Below, piece after piece: positions 36,600-45,150 of a stretch of DNA of 64,000 nt (the stretch's first letter is position 1; every line of letters starts with the position of its first letter). The translations under genes were made by a program, and so were the position numbers. The notes beneath the pieces are model-generated. The model searched no databases and had not been told where the DNA came from. It was given only the letters and a program-made list of their open reading frames with translations. This stretch comes from PALSA-505 sp963702235 (GTDB lineage: Bacteria > Actinomycetota > Actinomycetes > Streptosporangiales > Streptosporangiaceae): contig CAVPBZ010000020.1 of the NCBI GenBank assembly GCA_963702235.1, positions 1-64,000 on the forward strand, given 5' to 3'.

Positions 36600-37442
36600 T
36601 CAGCTGCAGCCGCTGCCGGCAGCGTCGGCGGCGAACGTACTCCAGTAGCTCCAGTCCGGCAGCGTCTGGTAGCTGGCGTCGGAGGTCACGAACGCGGCCT
36701 GGGCGTGTGCGCCCTCGATGTCGGCGACCGCCGCCGCGATCGCGCTGGCGGTATCCGGCACCGCGTTCATGATCATCGCGAACCGGCTCGCCGGGTAGTG
36801 GTAGACCCAGCCGGGCGGTGTGGCCGGCGGAATGTTGTCCTCCCAATCCATGATCGTGGTCGCGTCGCTCAGCCAGGAGCTGGCCGTCGGGTACGTGCCC
36901 ATGTTCAGCCATTCCTGCGCCGATTGGCCGATGTGCTGGCGGGCCCAGGTCTTCAGCGCGGCGTAGTAGGGCTGGCGGCCGGTGGCGGTGGGCGCCTGGT
37001 CGAGGAAGAACGTAGTGACGCCGTACCAGGCGTGCCAGTCGGTCATCTGGGCCTCGATGCTGGCCGTGGAGTACCCGGCGGCGCCGGTCCCGTAATTGGT
37101 GGCGATGTAGCCGAGGATCCGCGTCCCGCCGGCCTCGGCCGCGCTGACCTGCGCGGCACCGGCCTGGCTCCTGGTCTTGCCCGGGCCGCCGGCGGCGCCG
37201 TTCTGCGTGTTGGACCCCCAGTTGGCGATGCCGGCATTCGCCTCGGGTGCCTTCCCGCTTGCCATCTGCCACATCGCCGGGCTGTACAGCGGCACGGTCG
37301 TGACCAGGCATGTCGCGTTCGGGTAGGTTCTCGCCAGCGCGGCGGGCCGGGCCGCTGCCGCCCACGATGGGGGAACGGCGAGGATGCCGACCGTCATCCA
37401 GGGCAGCACGGCCGCTGCGGCCACCCGGCGGAGTAATCCCAT
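36600..37442 (-). CDS. Spherulin-4-like secreted protein
   Basis: A 280-aa protein with an N-terminal signal peptide (MGLLRRVAAAAVLPWMTVGI...). It contains the Spherulation-specific family 4 pattern: YSPAMWQMA, GGTRILGYIATNYGTG, WHAWYGVTTFFLDQAPT, WLNMGTYPTASSWLSDATTI, and MIMNAVPDTASAI. This TIM-barrel-like family is extracellular and may act on polysaccharides. ATG 37442 is chosen because upstream in-frame sequence is Arg-rich noise. It is divergent from the DUF6351 gene. Confidence 0.7.
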   Translation of the reverse strand: MGLLRRVAAAAVLPWMTVGILAVPPSWAAAARPAALARTYPNATCLVTTVPLYSPAMWQMASGKAPEANAGIANWGSNTQNGAAGGPGKTRSQAGAAQVSAAEAGGTRILGYIATNYGTGAAGYSTASIEAQMTDWHAWYGVTTFFLDQAPTATGRQPYYAALKTWARQHIGQSAQEWLNMGTYPTASSWLSDATTIMDWEDNIPPATPPGWVYHYPASRFAMIMNAVPDTASAIAAAVADIEGAHAQAAFVTSDASYQTLPDWSYWSTFAADAAGSGCS

Positions 37443-37778
37443 GATGTCAGCCCCGTGCAAGCCGCAACGGGATTCAAGCCGCGAACACAAACAGCCTGTG
37501 ACGAGGATTCGTGCAGGATCCTGAGTCAGTTGATCCGTAGCGATCGGAGTCCGGTGGCGGGTGGGGCGGCGGCGTGGCCGGATCGCGCGGGCACGAGCGT
37601 GCTGCGCGGCATCGAGGGCTACGGCGCGTCCAGCCGCATTCGGGCGTGCCCATCTCCATATGGGGATGTCACGGATAACTGGCATGTCATAGAGTGCGCC
37701 GCAAATATGCCGTCTGGGTAGCTGGCGAAGGCGAGGGACAGAACCCGCACTGATCCGTGCCCTGCAAAGGAGCAGTCC
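37443..37778. other. 336-bp divergent intergenic region with a palindrome
   Basis: It separates the Spherulin-4-like (minus) and DUF6351 (plus) genes. It contains the near-perfect palindrome CATCTCCATATGGGGATG at 37651-37668 (one imperfect pair), which could be an operator or weak hairpin. No gene is seen. Confidence 0.45.
37651..37668. promoter_or_regulatory. 18-bp palindrome, possible operator
   Basis: CATCTCCATATGGGGATG is symmetric around CATATG with one T/G pair out of nine. It lies 111 bases upstream of the DUF6351 start and about 210 bases upstream of the Spherulin-4-like start. There is no evidence beyond symmetry. Confidence 0.3.
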
Positions 37779-39157
37779 ATGATCTGGCGGTCCAAAATCA
37801 CCGTCGTGCTGGCCACCGTGGTCAGCCTGGCCGCATCGCCGCTCATGTGGAACCAGGCGTCCGCCGCGCCCGCGAGGGAACCCGCCCGGCTTTCGATCGA
37901 GTCGGTGTCCAACCCGCGGCCCGATCTGGTCAGCGGCGGCGAAGTCCTGCTGCGGGTGACCGTGCCTCACGGCGTTCGCCTCAGCCAGGTGCGGGTGGCA
38001 CAGGGCCCTGTCAACGTGACCTCAGACTTCGCCGACCAGCCGGACGGGACACTGCTCGGGCTGGTTACCGGGCTCCGCAATGGCCCGAACCTGGTCCGGG
38101 CCCGGGCGGTCGGGCACCCGGGCCAGGCAACGCTGCAGGTCAGGAACCATCCGATCACTGGGCCGGTTTTCTCCGGCCCGCAGCAGGAGCCGTTCTACTG
38201 CCAGACCACGGCCTTCGGGCTGGCACCGTCGGTCCCGCCGGAGTGCTCGGCTCCGACGCAGGTCTCCACCAGTACATGTCAACGAGTGGTATGTACAAGC
38301 CGTGGCCGACCGCGGGGGCTCCGGCGCCGCCGTACCCGTCGGACCTTGCGACCACGACGGTCAACGGTCGTTCGGTTCCATACATCGTCCGTGTCGAGCA
38401 GGGGACCATTGACCGGGGCGTCTATCAGGTCGCCGCGCTGTATGACGGACACAATCCGACCCCCTACACGCGCGATACCAGCTGGAACGGGCGGCTGGTC
38501 TACACCTTCGGTGGCGGTTGCGACTCCGGCTACCACCAGGGGACATCGACCGGCGGAGTGTTCCCATCGGTGACCGGAGCCGTCACCCCCAGTGGCGCGG
38601 ATCTGTTCCTGAGTCAAGGCTATGCCGTCGCGTCCAACAGCCTGAACGTGCTCCAGTATGACTGCAGCATCCCGATCTCTGCGGAGGCGGCGATGATGAC
38701 CAAGGAGCACATCATCGACGAGTACGGCCCCGTCGTGCACACGATCGGGTTTGGAGGGTCGGGCGGTTCGATCCAGCAGTACGACATCGCCGAGACCTAC
38801 CCAGGGATCCTCAATGGGATCCTTCCCTCGGCTTCTTTCCCCAACGCCAATGGGACCGTGCTTGACGTGGTGACCGACTGCCGCCTACTCGACAGCTATT
38901 TCGCCGCCCATTCCGGATATAGCCTGTCGCTGCAGACGGCGATCTCCGGATTCGGGTACTACTCGACCTGCACGTCCTGGGACAGCACGTTCGCAAACCT
39001 GAGCGTCAGGCAGCCACACGAAGACCCCGACCATGAGGACATCGGCCCGGCCTTCCCGTCCTGGGAACACGAAGACCGCGATGCCGTCCTCCAGCCACCC
39101 AAGCCGCCGATCCGGCCATCTGAGCGGCTCGCCGAACGCGAGACCGAGGCTGGCTAG
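37779..39157 (+). pseudogene. DUF6351 secreted protein, frameshifted and C-terminally truncated
   Basis: ATG 37779 starts a signal peptide (ITVVLATVVSLAASPLMWNQ...). The N-terminal DUF6351 part follows: SNPRPDLVSGGEVLLRVTVP, then RNHPITGPVFSGPQQEPFYC. Near 38265 the frame shifts once, continuing with QYMSTSGMYKPWPTAGAPAP, VPYIVRVEQGTIDRGVYQVA, RLVYTFGGGCDSGYHQG and TIGFGGSGGSIQQYDIAE with a nucleophile-elbow-like GGSGGS. After about 39003 the family resemblance stops and an acidic/Pro-rich tail of other origin follows. Intact relatives are much longer. Confidence 0.75.
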
Positions 39158-39202
39158 CTGGACCCAAGCGTGTCACGATGCCGAAGGAGGGAGGTGCCGG
39201 TG

Positions 39203-39751
39203 ATGCATCCAGCAACATGGATGACCGACCCGTCGTGGTTCCTGGTTACCGGCCTGCCCTGGCCTGAGGATCACCCCGATGCTGACCTCGCTGAGGCCGC
39301 GTTCGCCATCGCACCACACGTGACGCAAGCAGTACGGCCGGTCGGCCCAGACGGCGAGCCTGTCCCGCTGGGACATGATCTCGCGCTCATGCTGGACGCG
39401 GGCTCCCGATGCGCTGCCGCCCTCGGCAAGAGAATGATCTTCTTGTCTGACGTCACCAGATGGCTCACCGACATCGGCCTGAGCTGGGAACGCGTCGGAG
39501 TTGACTTCCCTACCGCGCAGAGTGAGCTTGAGCAGCAGTCACCAGGCCTGTTCATCACCATCTCGCAGCGGGCGTACTCGATCCTCTGCTCCACCGCCGC
39601 CAACCTGACGATCTACCACACCTCCGGCAGCGTGGTCGAGGTCTCGCCCGAGGAACGCGAGCTCGTCAGGGCAAGCATCGAAGCAAAACTGGACGCCGAC
39701 TGGCCCGGATACATCAGAAAAGCACTGACAACCTCCCAGCCCGCCGCCTGA
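39203..39751 (+). CDS. hypothetical protein
   Basis: An 182-aa protein of no recognised family. ATG 39203 follows GGAGGGAGG; GTG 39194 is an alternative. The sequence is cytoplasmic-looking, with a Trp-rich start (MHPATWMTDPSWFLVTGLPW), an Ala-rich helix, LFITISQRAYSILCSTAANL, and a Lys/Glu-rich end. No signal peptide, membrane segment or known motif is seen. It stands alone between the DUF6351 remnant and IS256. Codon use is normal for the chromosome. Confidence 0.55.
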   Translation: MHPATWMTDPSWFLVTGLPWPEDHPDADLAEAAFAIAPHVTQAVRPVGPDGEPVPLGHDLALMLDAGSRCAAALGKRMIFLSDVTRWLTDIGLSWERVGVDFPTAQSELEQQSPGLFITISQRAYSILCSTAANLTIYHTSGSVVEVSPEERELVRASIEAKLDADWPGYIRKALTTSQPAA

Positions 39752-39979
39752 GTCAAGTCGCCCCTGCTCGCCTACCGGGGGCGCCCGCACATGCCGATGT
39801 GAGCGAATTGCCAGTGCGTATGTTTATGCACTGTCCGCCATGTCTACGCGCGTCGAACGGATGCCAACTTCGATATCGAGGTCGGCATTTCTTTAAATGG
39901 TGAGAGCCGATTCAGAACGCAAGCCTGCGTATCTCTGCCCAGTCCTCCACTGACAGCACCCTTCGAGCCTGTAATTTCA

Positions 39980-41532
39980 GGTGTGTAAATTGATCTTGGT
40001 GGGCTTGGTGTTGCCTGGGTTACCTGATGCGCCCGGGATAGGCGGTATCGAGCTCGTTGAGCGCTTCCCGCCAGCCCATGGTGCGTTGTCCTTCTATGAG
40101 TCGTGCGGGCTGGTCGTGGCGTTTGCCGGTTTCCTCGCGGCGGCGGGCCCGCTCGCGGGCGCGCTTGTCCTCGATGTTGATGATCGCGAGCCACAGCAGC
40201 TTGACCGCGGCGTCATCGCCGGGGAAATGGCCACGGTTTTTCGTCACCTTCCGGAGCTGGTAGTTCAGGCTCTCGATACTATTGGTGGTATACAGGAGTT
40301 TCCGCACCGGCGGGGTGAACGCGAAGAACGGGATAAACCTGTCCCACGCATTCTCCCACACCTTGACGGACCTAGGGTATTTATTCCCGAGGGTGCTGGC
40401 GCTAAACTCGGCCAGCGCCTCGAATGCGGCATCGGAATTCGGTGCCGAATATACCTTGCGGAGTTCTTTCGCGACCGCGTCCCGGTCTTTCCGGGCAACC
40501 GGGCGCAGCGCATTGCGCAGGAGATGGACAACGCAGGCCTGCACGGTCGCGGCCGGGAAGGCTGAATGGATGGCGTCCTCGAAGCCGCTCAGCCCGTCGC
40601 AGCAGGCGATGATGATGTCGCGCACGCCGCGGTTGCGCAGATCCGCGGCCACCGAGGCCCAGAACCGCGCCGATTCCCCGGCGGTGGCGTCCTCCAGCGG
40701 GGTCTTGGCGAGCCAGATGCCCAGCACGTGCTTGTCCCCGTCGGTATCGACCCCGAGCCCGATGTAAGCGGGCTTGGAGCACACCACGTGGTTGTCGCGG
40801 ACCTTGACCATGATCGCGTCCAGGAACACCACCGGCCAGACCGGATCCAGCGCCCGGTTCTGCCAGGCCCGCACCTCCTCCAGTACGCTGCCGGTGATCG
40901 CCGACACCTGCTCGGGCGACAGCTCGGTGCCATACACCTGGTTGAGGTGGTGCAGGATGTCGCGCACCGTCATGCCGTGCGCGTACAGGCTGATGATCAT
41001 GTCGTCCAGGCCGCCGGAAAGGCGGCCGGCCCGCTTGGGCACCAGCACCGGCTCGAAGGACCCGGCCCTGTCCCGCGGCACCGACAGGTGCACCGGGCCG
41101 ATCCCGGACTGCACCGTCTTCCTGATAACGCCATTCCTGGAATTACCGCTGTTGTTTCCCGCCGGGTCATGTTTCCCGTAACCCAGATGCGCGGAAAGCT
41201 CCCCTTCCAGCGCGCGCTCCAGGACAGCCTTGATCAATTCCCCGAGCATGGATCCCTCACCGGTCAGCCGCAGCCCGCCATCGGCGTCTTTCGACCGCTC
41301 CACAAGAGCATCCAGCACCTCATCACCGAGCAGCTCCCGCACCGGCATCCGGCCAGGGGGATTTCCCCCGCCATGATGAGCCATGCCCCCATTGCCAGCC
41401 GTATCCGGCTTACCCGGAACCGCACCCGCTATCCGTGTCATTCCCCGTGAAGCAGACATCCGAGTTCCATCCCCCCGTAGCGGTAGCCTATCTACCGTCT
41501 TTCATCTGCCCCACCAAGATCATTTACACACC
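39980..41532 (-). mobile_element. IS256-family element, intact
   Basis: Inverted ends: GGTGTGTAAATTGATCTTGG at 39980 and, in complement from 41532, GGTGTGTAAATGATCTTGG (one base shorter). No flanking direct repeat is obvious, so a rearrangement after insertion is possible. It contains one intact transposase gene. Confidence 0.85.
40020..41459 (-). CDS. IS256-family DDE transposase
   Basis: A 479-aa Mutator-like transposase. N-terminal part: VLERALEGELSAHLGYGKHD. DDE residues are in WPVVFLDAIMVKVRDN (Asp), IIIACCDGLSGFEDAI (Asp) and LLYTTNSIESLNYQLRKVTK (Glu), with VVHLLRNALRPVARKDRDAV between them. The frame is uninterrupted. ATG 41459 is used; ATG 41384 (MAHHGGGN) is also possible. Confidence 0.9.
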   Translation of the reverse strand: MSASRGMTRIAGAVPGKPDTAGNGGMAHHGGGNPPGRMPVRELLGDEVLDALVERSKDADGGLRLTGEGSMLGELIKAVLERALEGELSAHLGYGKHDPAGNNSGNSRNGVIRKTVQSGIGPVHLSVPRDRAGSFEPVLVPKRAGRLSGGLDDMIISLYAHGMTVRDILHHLNQVYGTELSPEQVSAITGSVLEEVRAWQNRALDPVWPVVFLDAIMVKVRDNHVVCSKPAYIGLGVDTDGDKHVLGIWLAKTPLEDATAGESARFWASVAADLRNRGVRDIIIACCDGLSGFEDAIHSAFPAATVQACVVHLLRNALRPVARKDRDAVAKELRKVYSAPNSDAAFEALAEFSASTLGNKYPRSVKVWENAWDRFIPFFAFTPPVRKLLYTTNSIESLNYQLRKVTKNRGHFPGDDAAVKLLWLAIINIEDKRARERARRREETGKRHDQPARLIEGQRTMGWREALNELDTAYPGRIR

Positions 41533-41762
41533 TAGAAAAATACCTCCATAGCAAAAAAAACACGATGACCTGCGCGAACTGCGCCGGCAGGGGAGTGCCC
41601 TCGCTGCTCTCCCAAATGCGCCCCGAAGGCGTCAGCAAGAAGGGAAGAGAACCAGATCACAGCGACGTAAAGAGCGGTCTGATGCGATGAAGGAGCGGGC
41701 CTCCGCTCCTGGCGGATGCTGGAAGTTGCATGCATCCGTCTCCACCAGGGTGGGAGGCCCTT
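41533..41762 (+). other. leader of the second IS110 element, possible bridge RNA
   Basis: This 230-base noncoding stretch lies between the IS256 end and the second IS110 transposase. It begins A-rich (GCAAAAAAAACACG) and contains a perfect 7-base hairpin GGAGCGG-GCCT-CCGCTCC at 41692-41709. In IS110-subgroup elements this position holds the bridge RNA. The left element end is not defined. Confidence 0.3.
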
Positions 41763-42751
41763 ATGACCGGAGCTTATGACGGCCGGGAGGTCGTCGGGAT
41801 GGATCTGCACCGGCGCCGTAGCGTGCTGGTGCGGATGTCGCCGGATGGCAGGAAGCTGGAGACCGCGCGGTTCACGAACAGCCCGGCGGAGCTGCGCAGG
41901 CAGATCGCCCGGGCTGGCGTCTGCCCGCAGGTGGTGGTCGAGGCGACGTACGGGTGGTACTGGGCTGCGGACACGCTGGCTGCGGCCGGCGCGGAGGTTC
42001 ACCTGGCGCACCCGCTGGGGGTGCGGGGGTTTACCTGCCGGCGGGTCAAAAACGATGAGCGGGACGCGGCTGAGGTGCGCGAGCTGCGGGAGCTGACCCG
42101 CTACCGGGTCAAGCTGGTCCGGGCCCGCACCAGCTGCAAGGACCAGGTGCACGCGGTGCTGGCCAAGCTGGGCATCCCGGTCACCTGCACCGACATTTTC
42201 GGCGTCGGGGGAAGCATCTGGCTGGACGGCCTGGAGCTGAGCCAGCCGTATGCGGGCAAGGTGGCCTCGCTGCGCAAGGTCTGCGGACTGCTGGCCACCG
42301 AGATCGCGCTGCTGGACACCGCCATCGCCGGGATGCTGGACACCGACCGGGGATACCGGGCGATCCGCGCGCTGCCCGGCATCGGCCCGGTGCTGGGCGC
42401 GGTGATCACCGCCGAGATCGGCGACGTCACCCGGTTTCCTGGCCCGGCTCAGCTGTGCTCGTGGGCGGGGCTGACCCCCCGCCACCGCGAGTCCGGCACC
42501 AAGGTCAGCCGCGGGCACATCACCAAGCAGGGATCGCGGATCTTGCGCTGGGCGCTGATCGAGGCCATCCAGCACGTGCCGGCCGGTCATCCGCTGCGCC
42601 AGCGCAAGGAGGACATCATCGCCCGCCGCGGCGCCCAGGCGCGCAATATCGCCAAGGTCGCCATGGCCCCCAGCTGCTCACCTGGGTCTTCTACGCGATG
42701 CGCGACGGTCAGGTCCGCAGCCTGGACGCCGCCACGCGGCAGGCCGGGTGA
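41763..42751 (+). pseudogene. IS110-family transposase (second type), internal deletion and frameshift
   Basis: ATG 41763 (MTGAYDGREVVGMDLHRRRS). The N-terminal DEDD domain is recognisable to RRVKNDERDAAEVRELRELT, but about 19 residues normally found between DERDAAD and VRELREL are missing, removing part of the catalytic domain. The C-terminal Tnp20 domain is normal (ALPGIGPVLGAVITAEIGDV, SRGHITKQGSRILRWALIEA) up to about 42665. There a one-base shift moves the ending LLTWVFYAMRDGQVRSLDAA into another frame (stop 42749-42751). It is not related closely to the IS110 at 33908. Confidence 0.75.
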
Positions 42752-42863
42752 GCAGGCCCGGACGCGGGCAGCGCGTGATCGCCGGTTTACTGGCCCCGCC
42801 CTCGAGGCGGCCGGCCGCCTGTCTGATTGATCCCGCTGCCCGCACGCGAACCCGCCCCATGCC

Positions 42864-42884
42864 CCCGCGGCAGCCAGCCGCGGG
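42864..42884. terminator. strong GC hairpin, possible terminator
   Basis: CCCGCGGC-AGCCA-GCCGCGGG is a perfect 8-bp stem with a 5-base loop, about 110 bases after the second IS110 transposase. There is no U tract, which is common for actinobacterial terminators. The function is inferred from structure only. Confidence 0.35.
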
Positions 42885-43141
42885 CACCCCCGAAGGGATG
42901 AACGCAGCCAGGCGCCTGCCCAAGGACACCAACTGCACACGGGGTGGCACCCGCACATCGCATATATCGTTCCCGGCTCCGCCAAGCGTGTGCCGGAGGA
43001 AGGGCCGGCCTCAAGGTCGTTCGGCCAGCCGGGCGCTCCACCTTGACCCCGTCCCTCCCTCCGGCATGCCTCGAACCCAGCCGGAAACCAGCAGAAAAAC
43101 GGTCAGACCAGGCCACTTGACACCGGCCCGCTCCTTCAGGG

Positions 43142-43190
43142 ATGTAAACCGCCGGCTCAGCCTGCATTGGTTCGAACCCAGCACCTGCCA
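43142..43190 (+). other. tRNA-Tyr(GTA) 3' half, degenerate att-like remnant
   Basis: It reads as the anticodon loop ATGTAAA (anticodon GTA), 3' anticodon strand CCGCC, the long class II variable arm GGCTCAGCCTGC, T arm ATTGG-TTCGAAC-CCAGC (two weak pairs), acceptor strand ACCTGCC and discriminator A. The CCA is imperfect (CAC). The upstream bases cannot form the 5' half. This is what integration into the 3' end of a tRNA-Tyr gene leaves behind. Confidence 0.6.
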
Positions 43191-43266
43191 CACCCTGGGA
43201 AAACGGCCCGCTGGCTGCGGAAACGCGGCCCGGCGGGCGGGCCGGTGACGTTGCGTGCCGGTGGTT

Positions 43267-43839
43267 TCAGGACCGGCCGGCGCGCACGTAGGTCAGGTTG
43301 ACGACGCCGGAGTCCAGCGCGCGGGCGCCGCTGAGCTGCAAGGTGGTGCGCACGCCGGGCTGGGGGAACAGTTGCGTGCCCTGGCCCAGGACGACGGGGT
43401 GCACCGCAATCCGGTATTCGTCGATCAGGTCGTGGCGCATGAGCGTCTGCACGAGCGTCACGCTGCCGTATACCTCGATGCCGCCGCCGGGTTCGCTCTT
43501 GCGCTGGGCAATGTCGGCCGCCACATCGCCGCTGATCAGCGTCGCGTTCCACGTCAGCGGCCCGTGCAGCGTCCTTGAGGCCACCAGCTTAGGGATCTCG
43601 TTCATCCGGTCGAGGTACGCGCCGCCTTTGATGTCGGCCCAGGCCCCGCGCAGCAGTTCGTAGGTGACTCGGCCGACTAGGAAATAGTCGCTGTCCTGCA
43701 GGTGCCGCAGCGCCTCCTGCTGCGCGTCTGCCGTGAAGTAAGGGTCTGCCCAGCCGCCGTCCTCGGTCTCGCCGAACCCGCCCGGATCCTGGATGACGCC
43801 GTCCAGCGAGACCAGCGTCGACACACTCAGCTTGCGCAC
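43267..43839 (-). CDS. dihydrofolate reductase family protein (RibD C-terminal type)
   Basis: A 190-aa NADPH-dependent reductase-like protein. It starts KLSVSTLVSLDGVIQDPGGF, then DYFLVGRVTYELLRGAW, KLVASRTLHGPLTWNATLIS, GGIEVYGSVTLVQTLMRHDL, IDEYRIAVHPVVLGQGTQLF. This is the pattern of the widespread dihydrofolate reductase/RibD-C family of unknown substrate. GTG 43839 is chosen because GAAGGAG precedes it; the longer frame from 43950 has an Arg/Pro-rich N-terminus without resemblance. It appears monocistronic. Confidence 0.8.
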   Translation of the reverse strand: MRKLSVSTLVSLDGVIQDPGGFGETEDGGWADPYFTADAQQEALRHLQDSDYFLVGRVTYELLRGAWADIKGGAYLDRMNEIPKLVASRTLHGPLTWNATLISGDVAADIAQRKSEPGGGIEVYGSVTLVQTLMRHDLIDEYRIAVHPVVLGQGTQLFPQPGVRTTLQLSGARALDSGVVNLTYVRAGRS

Positions 43840-43930
43840 AATGCTCTCCTTCTCGTATTTGTGATTAGATCGCCGGCCGAAACCGACGCGAGCAAGGTCA
43901 GAACGCGGGGCCCGGCAAGGTTTCGGGCGA

Positions 43931-44152
43931 TCACGGGTGGGACCCGGCATCGCGGCTGGAGTGGAGCCGGTAGCCTTCGCGCTGCTCCGCAGCGGGACGG
44001 CCGGCCCACCACATGAAGTAGCAGGCGATGTGCTGCCCGCGGCCCTCGAATGCCTCCAGCAGTGTGGCCCTCCCGGTCGGACCGGTCAGCGGGCTCGCGG
44101 CATCCACGGTGCCGGCCGCTGGCCGACCGGGGTTTACTGATTCATCCGTCAT
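43931..44152 (-). pseudogene. DUF899 (thioredoxin-like) fragment
   Basis: A 73-aa frame from ATG 44152 contains TLLEAFEGRGQHIACYFMWW followed by AGRPAAEQREGY, the core start of DUF899 thioredoxin-fold proteins. The usual ~200-aa protein is reduced to this part: the N-terminal helices and the C-terminal half are missing. It may be a relic or a very short variant. Confidence 0.5.
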
Positions 44153-44231
44153 GAGGTTCCTGCTCTTGTTCCGGTGACAATGCCTGCGGGGCACCTCGAG
44201 CCGCGAGCCACTGAGGATGGCGTGCTGGGGG

Positions 44232-44924
44232 TTAGCGCAGGCGGGGCGCTGACAGCCGGGCGAGGCTCTCGTCCTTGTGCTGCCGCTCGTCGCAGCCGAT
44301 CTGGCGGACCAGGTCGGCGATGCTGGCGAAGCGGCCGTAGCCGGCTGCTTCGGGGCAGTCCCACGGCTTGGTTTCCAGCTCGGGGTGCGCGGCCACGAAG
44401 GCCATGTACTCATGCTCGGCGTGGTCTTCGAAGTCGGCGTTCAGCCGGTAACTGGCCGCCGGGACGGTCAGGAACAGCAGCCAGGAGAGCAGGTAGTACA
44501 CGGTTGCGACGACCTGCGGCAGCAGCCGGTACCGCAGCCAGCCCTGCCCTGTTCCTTCCCGGGCGGCGAGCTCGCTCATGATCAGCAGGTGCCACTCCTC
44601 GTTGTCTTGCTGGCCGCGGGACTCCTCGAGCCGGTCGTGGATGCGGCGGGCCAGGCCAAGGTCGCGGTGGACCCGGCTGATGGCCAGGTAGGCGATCCGC
44701 TCCCACGACTGGTAGGGCACCCGGGCGACGAGCTCCAGCACCTGGTATTTCGCGAAGGAGCCGGAACGGCCGTAGACGGGGTCCATGCCTTTGATGAGAA
44801 GCCGGGTGGCCAGGCCGTACCGGCGCCGCGGGGCGGCCAGGGTGCTGGCCTGCGCCTGGCGCAGCCGGTCGCCGTAGGCCCGCTCTTCGGCCTGGATGAT
44901 GTTGGGATGGACTGCGATGTTCAT
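44232..44924 (-). CDS. alternative-oxidase-like diiron membrane protein
   Basis: A 230-aa protein with the four-helix diiron pattern of alternative oxidases: RLEESRGQQDNEEWHL (E100/E101, E109/E110, H112), NADFEDHAEHEYM (E166, E170, H171) and CDERQHK (E213, H216). A hydrophobic stretch (TVYYLLSWLLFLTVPAASYR, about 141-160) fits interfacial membrane binding. AOX-type enzymes oxidise quinol and reduce oxygen to water without pumping protons. ATG 44924 follows GAAGGGAAA. It stands alone and divergent from the glycosyltransferase. Other diiron oxidases or hydroxylases cannot be excluded. Confidence 0.65.
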   Translation of the reverse strand: MNIAVHPNIIQAEERAYGDRLRQAQASTLAAPRRRYGLATRLLIKGMDPVYGRSGSFAKYQVLELVARVPYQSWERIAYLAISRVHRDLGLARRIHDRLEESRGQQDNEEWHLLIMSELAAREGTGQGWLRYRLLPQVVATVYYLLSWLLFLTVPAASYRLNADFEDHAEHEYMAFVAAHPELETKPWDCPEAAGYGRFASIADLVRQIGCDERQHKDESLARLSAPRLR

Positions 44925-45150
44925 GCTGGTTTCCCTTCAGCGGCGGGAGTTGCCGCCGTGCCCTCGTGTCACAGCCGGGATCTGGCTGCATGCCATCAAT
45001 CCTGCGTGGCCGGGAGGCTCGGAGTCGTCGGCTAGACGGCCCTTCTCGCCTGCCCGGGCGGCGCAGCCGGGCCGGCCGCGCCTACTCCAGCGGAGGTAGG
45101 CGGGGCCTTGCGAAGTCGTCCCCTTGTTGCAGGGCGGACGGTCGGCCGGG

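Larger units (their letters stand above)
42752..43266. other. 515-bp region: hairpin and tRNA-Tyr remnant
   Basis: No protein gene is seen. It holds the hairpin at 42864-42884 and the tRNA-Tyr 3' half at 43142-43190. Open frames on the minus strand containing WQVLGSNQCRLSRRF are antisense readings of the tRNA fragment, not real proteins. Confidence 0.6.

Noticed and set aside
36600..37970. Long N-terminal extension of the Spherulin-4-like protein
   Set aside because: Residues before MGLLRR are Arg/His-rich and out of character, and a signal peptide starts exactly at 37442.
43011..43193. Small protein containing WQVLGSNQCRLSRRF
   Set aside because: It is the antisense reading of a tRNA-Tyr 3' half; such spurious ORFs are common at tRNA scars.
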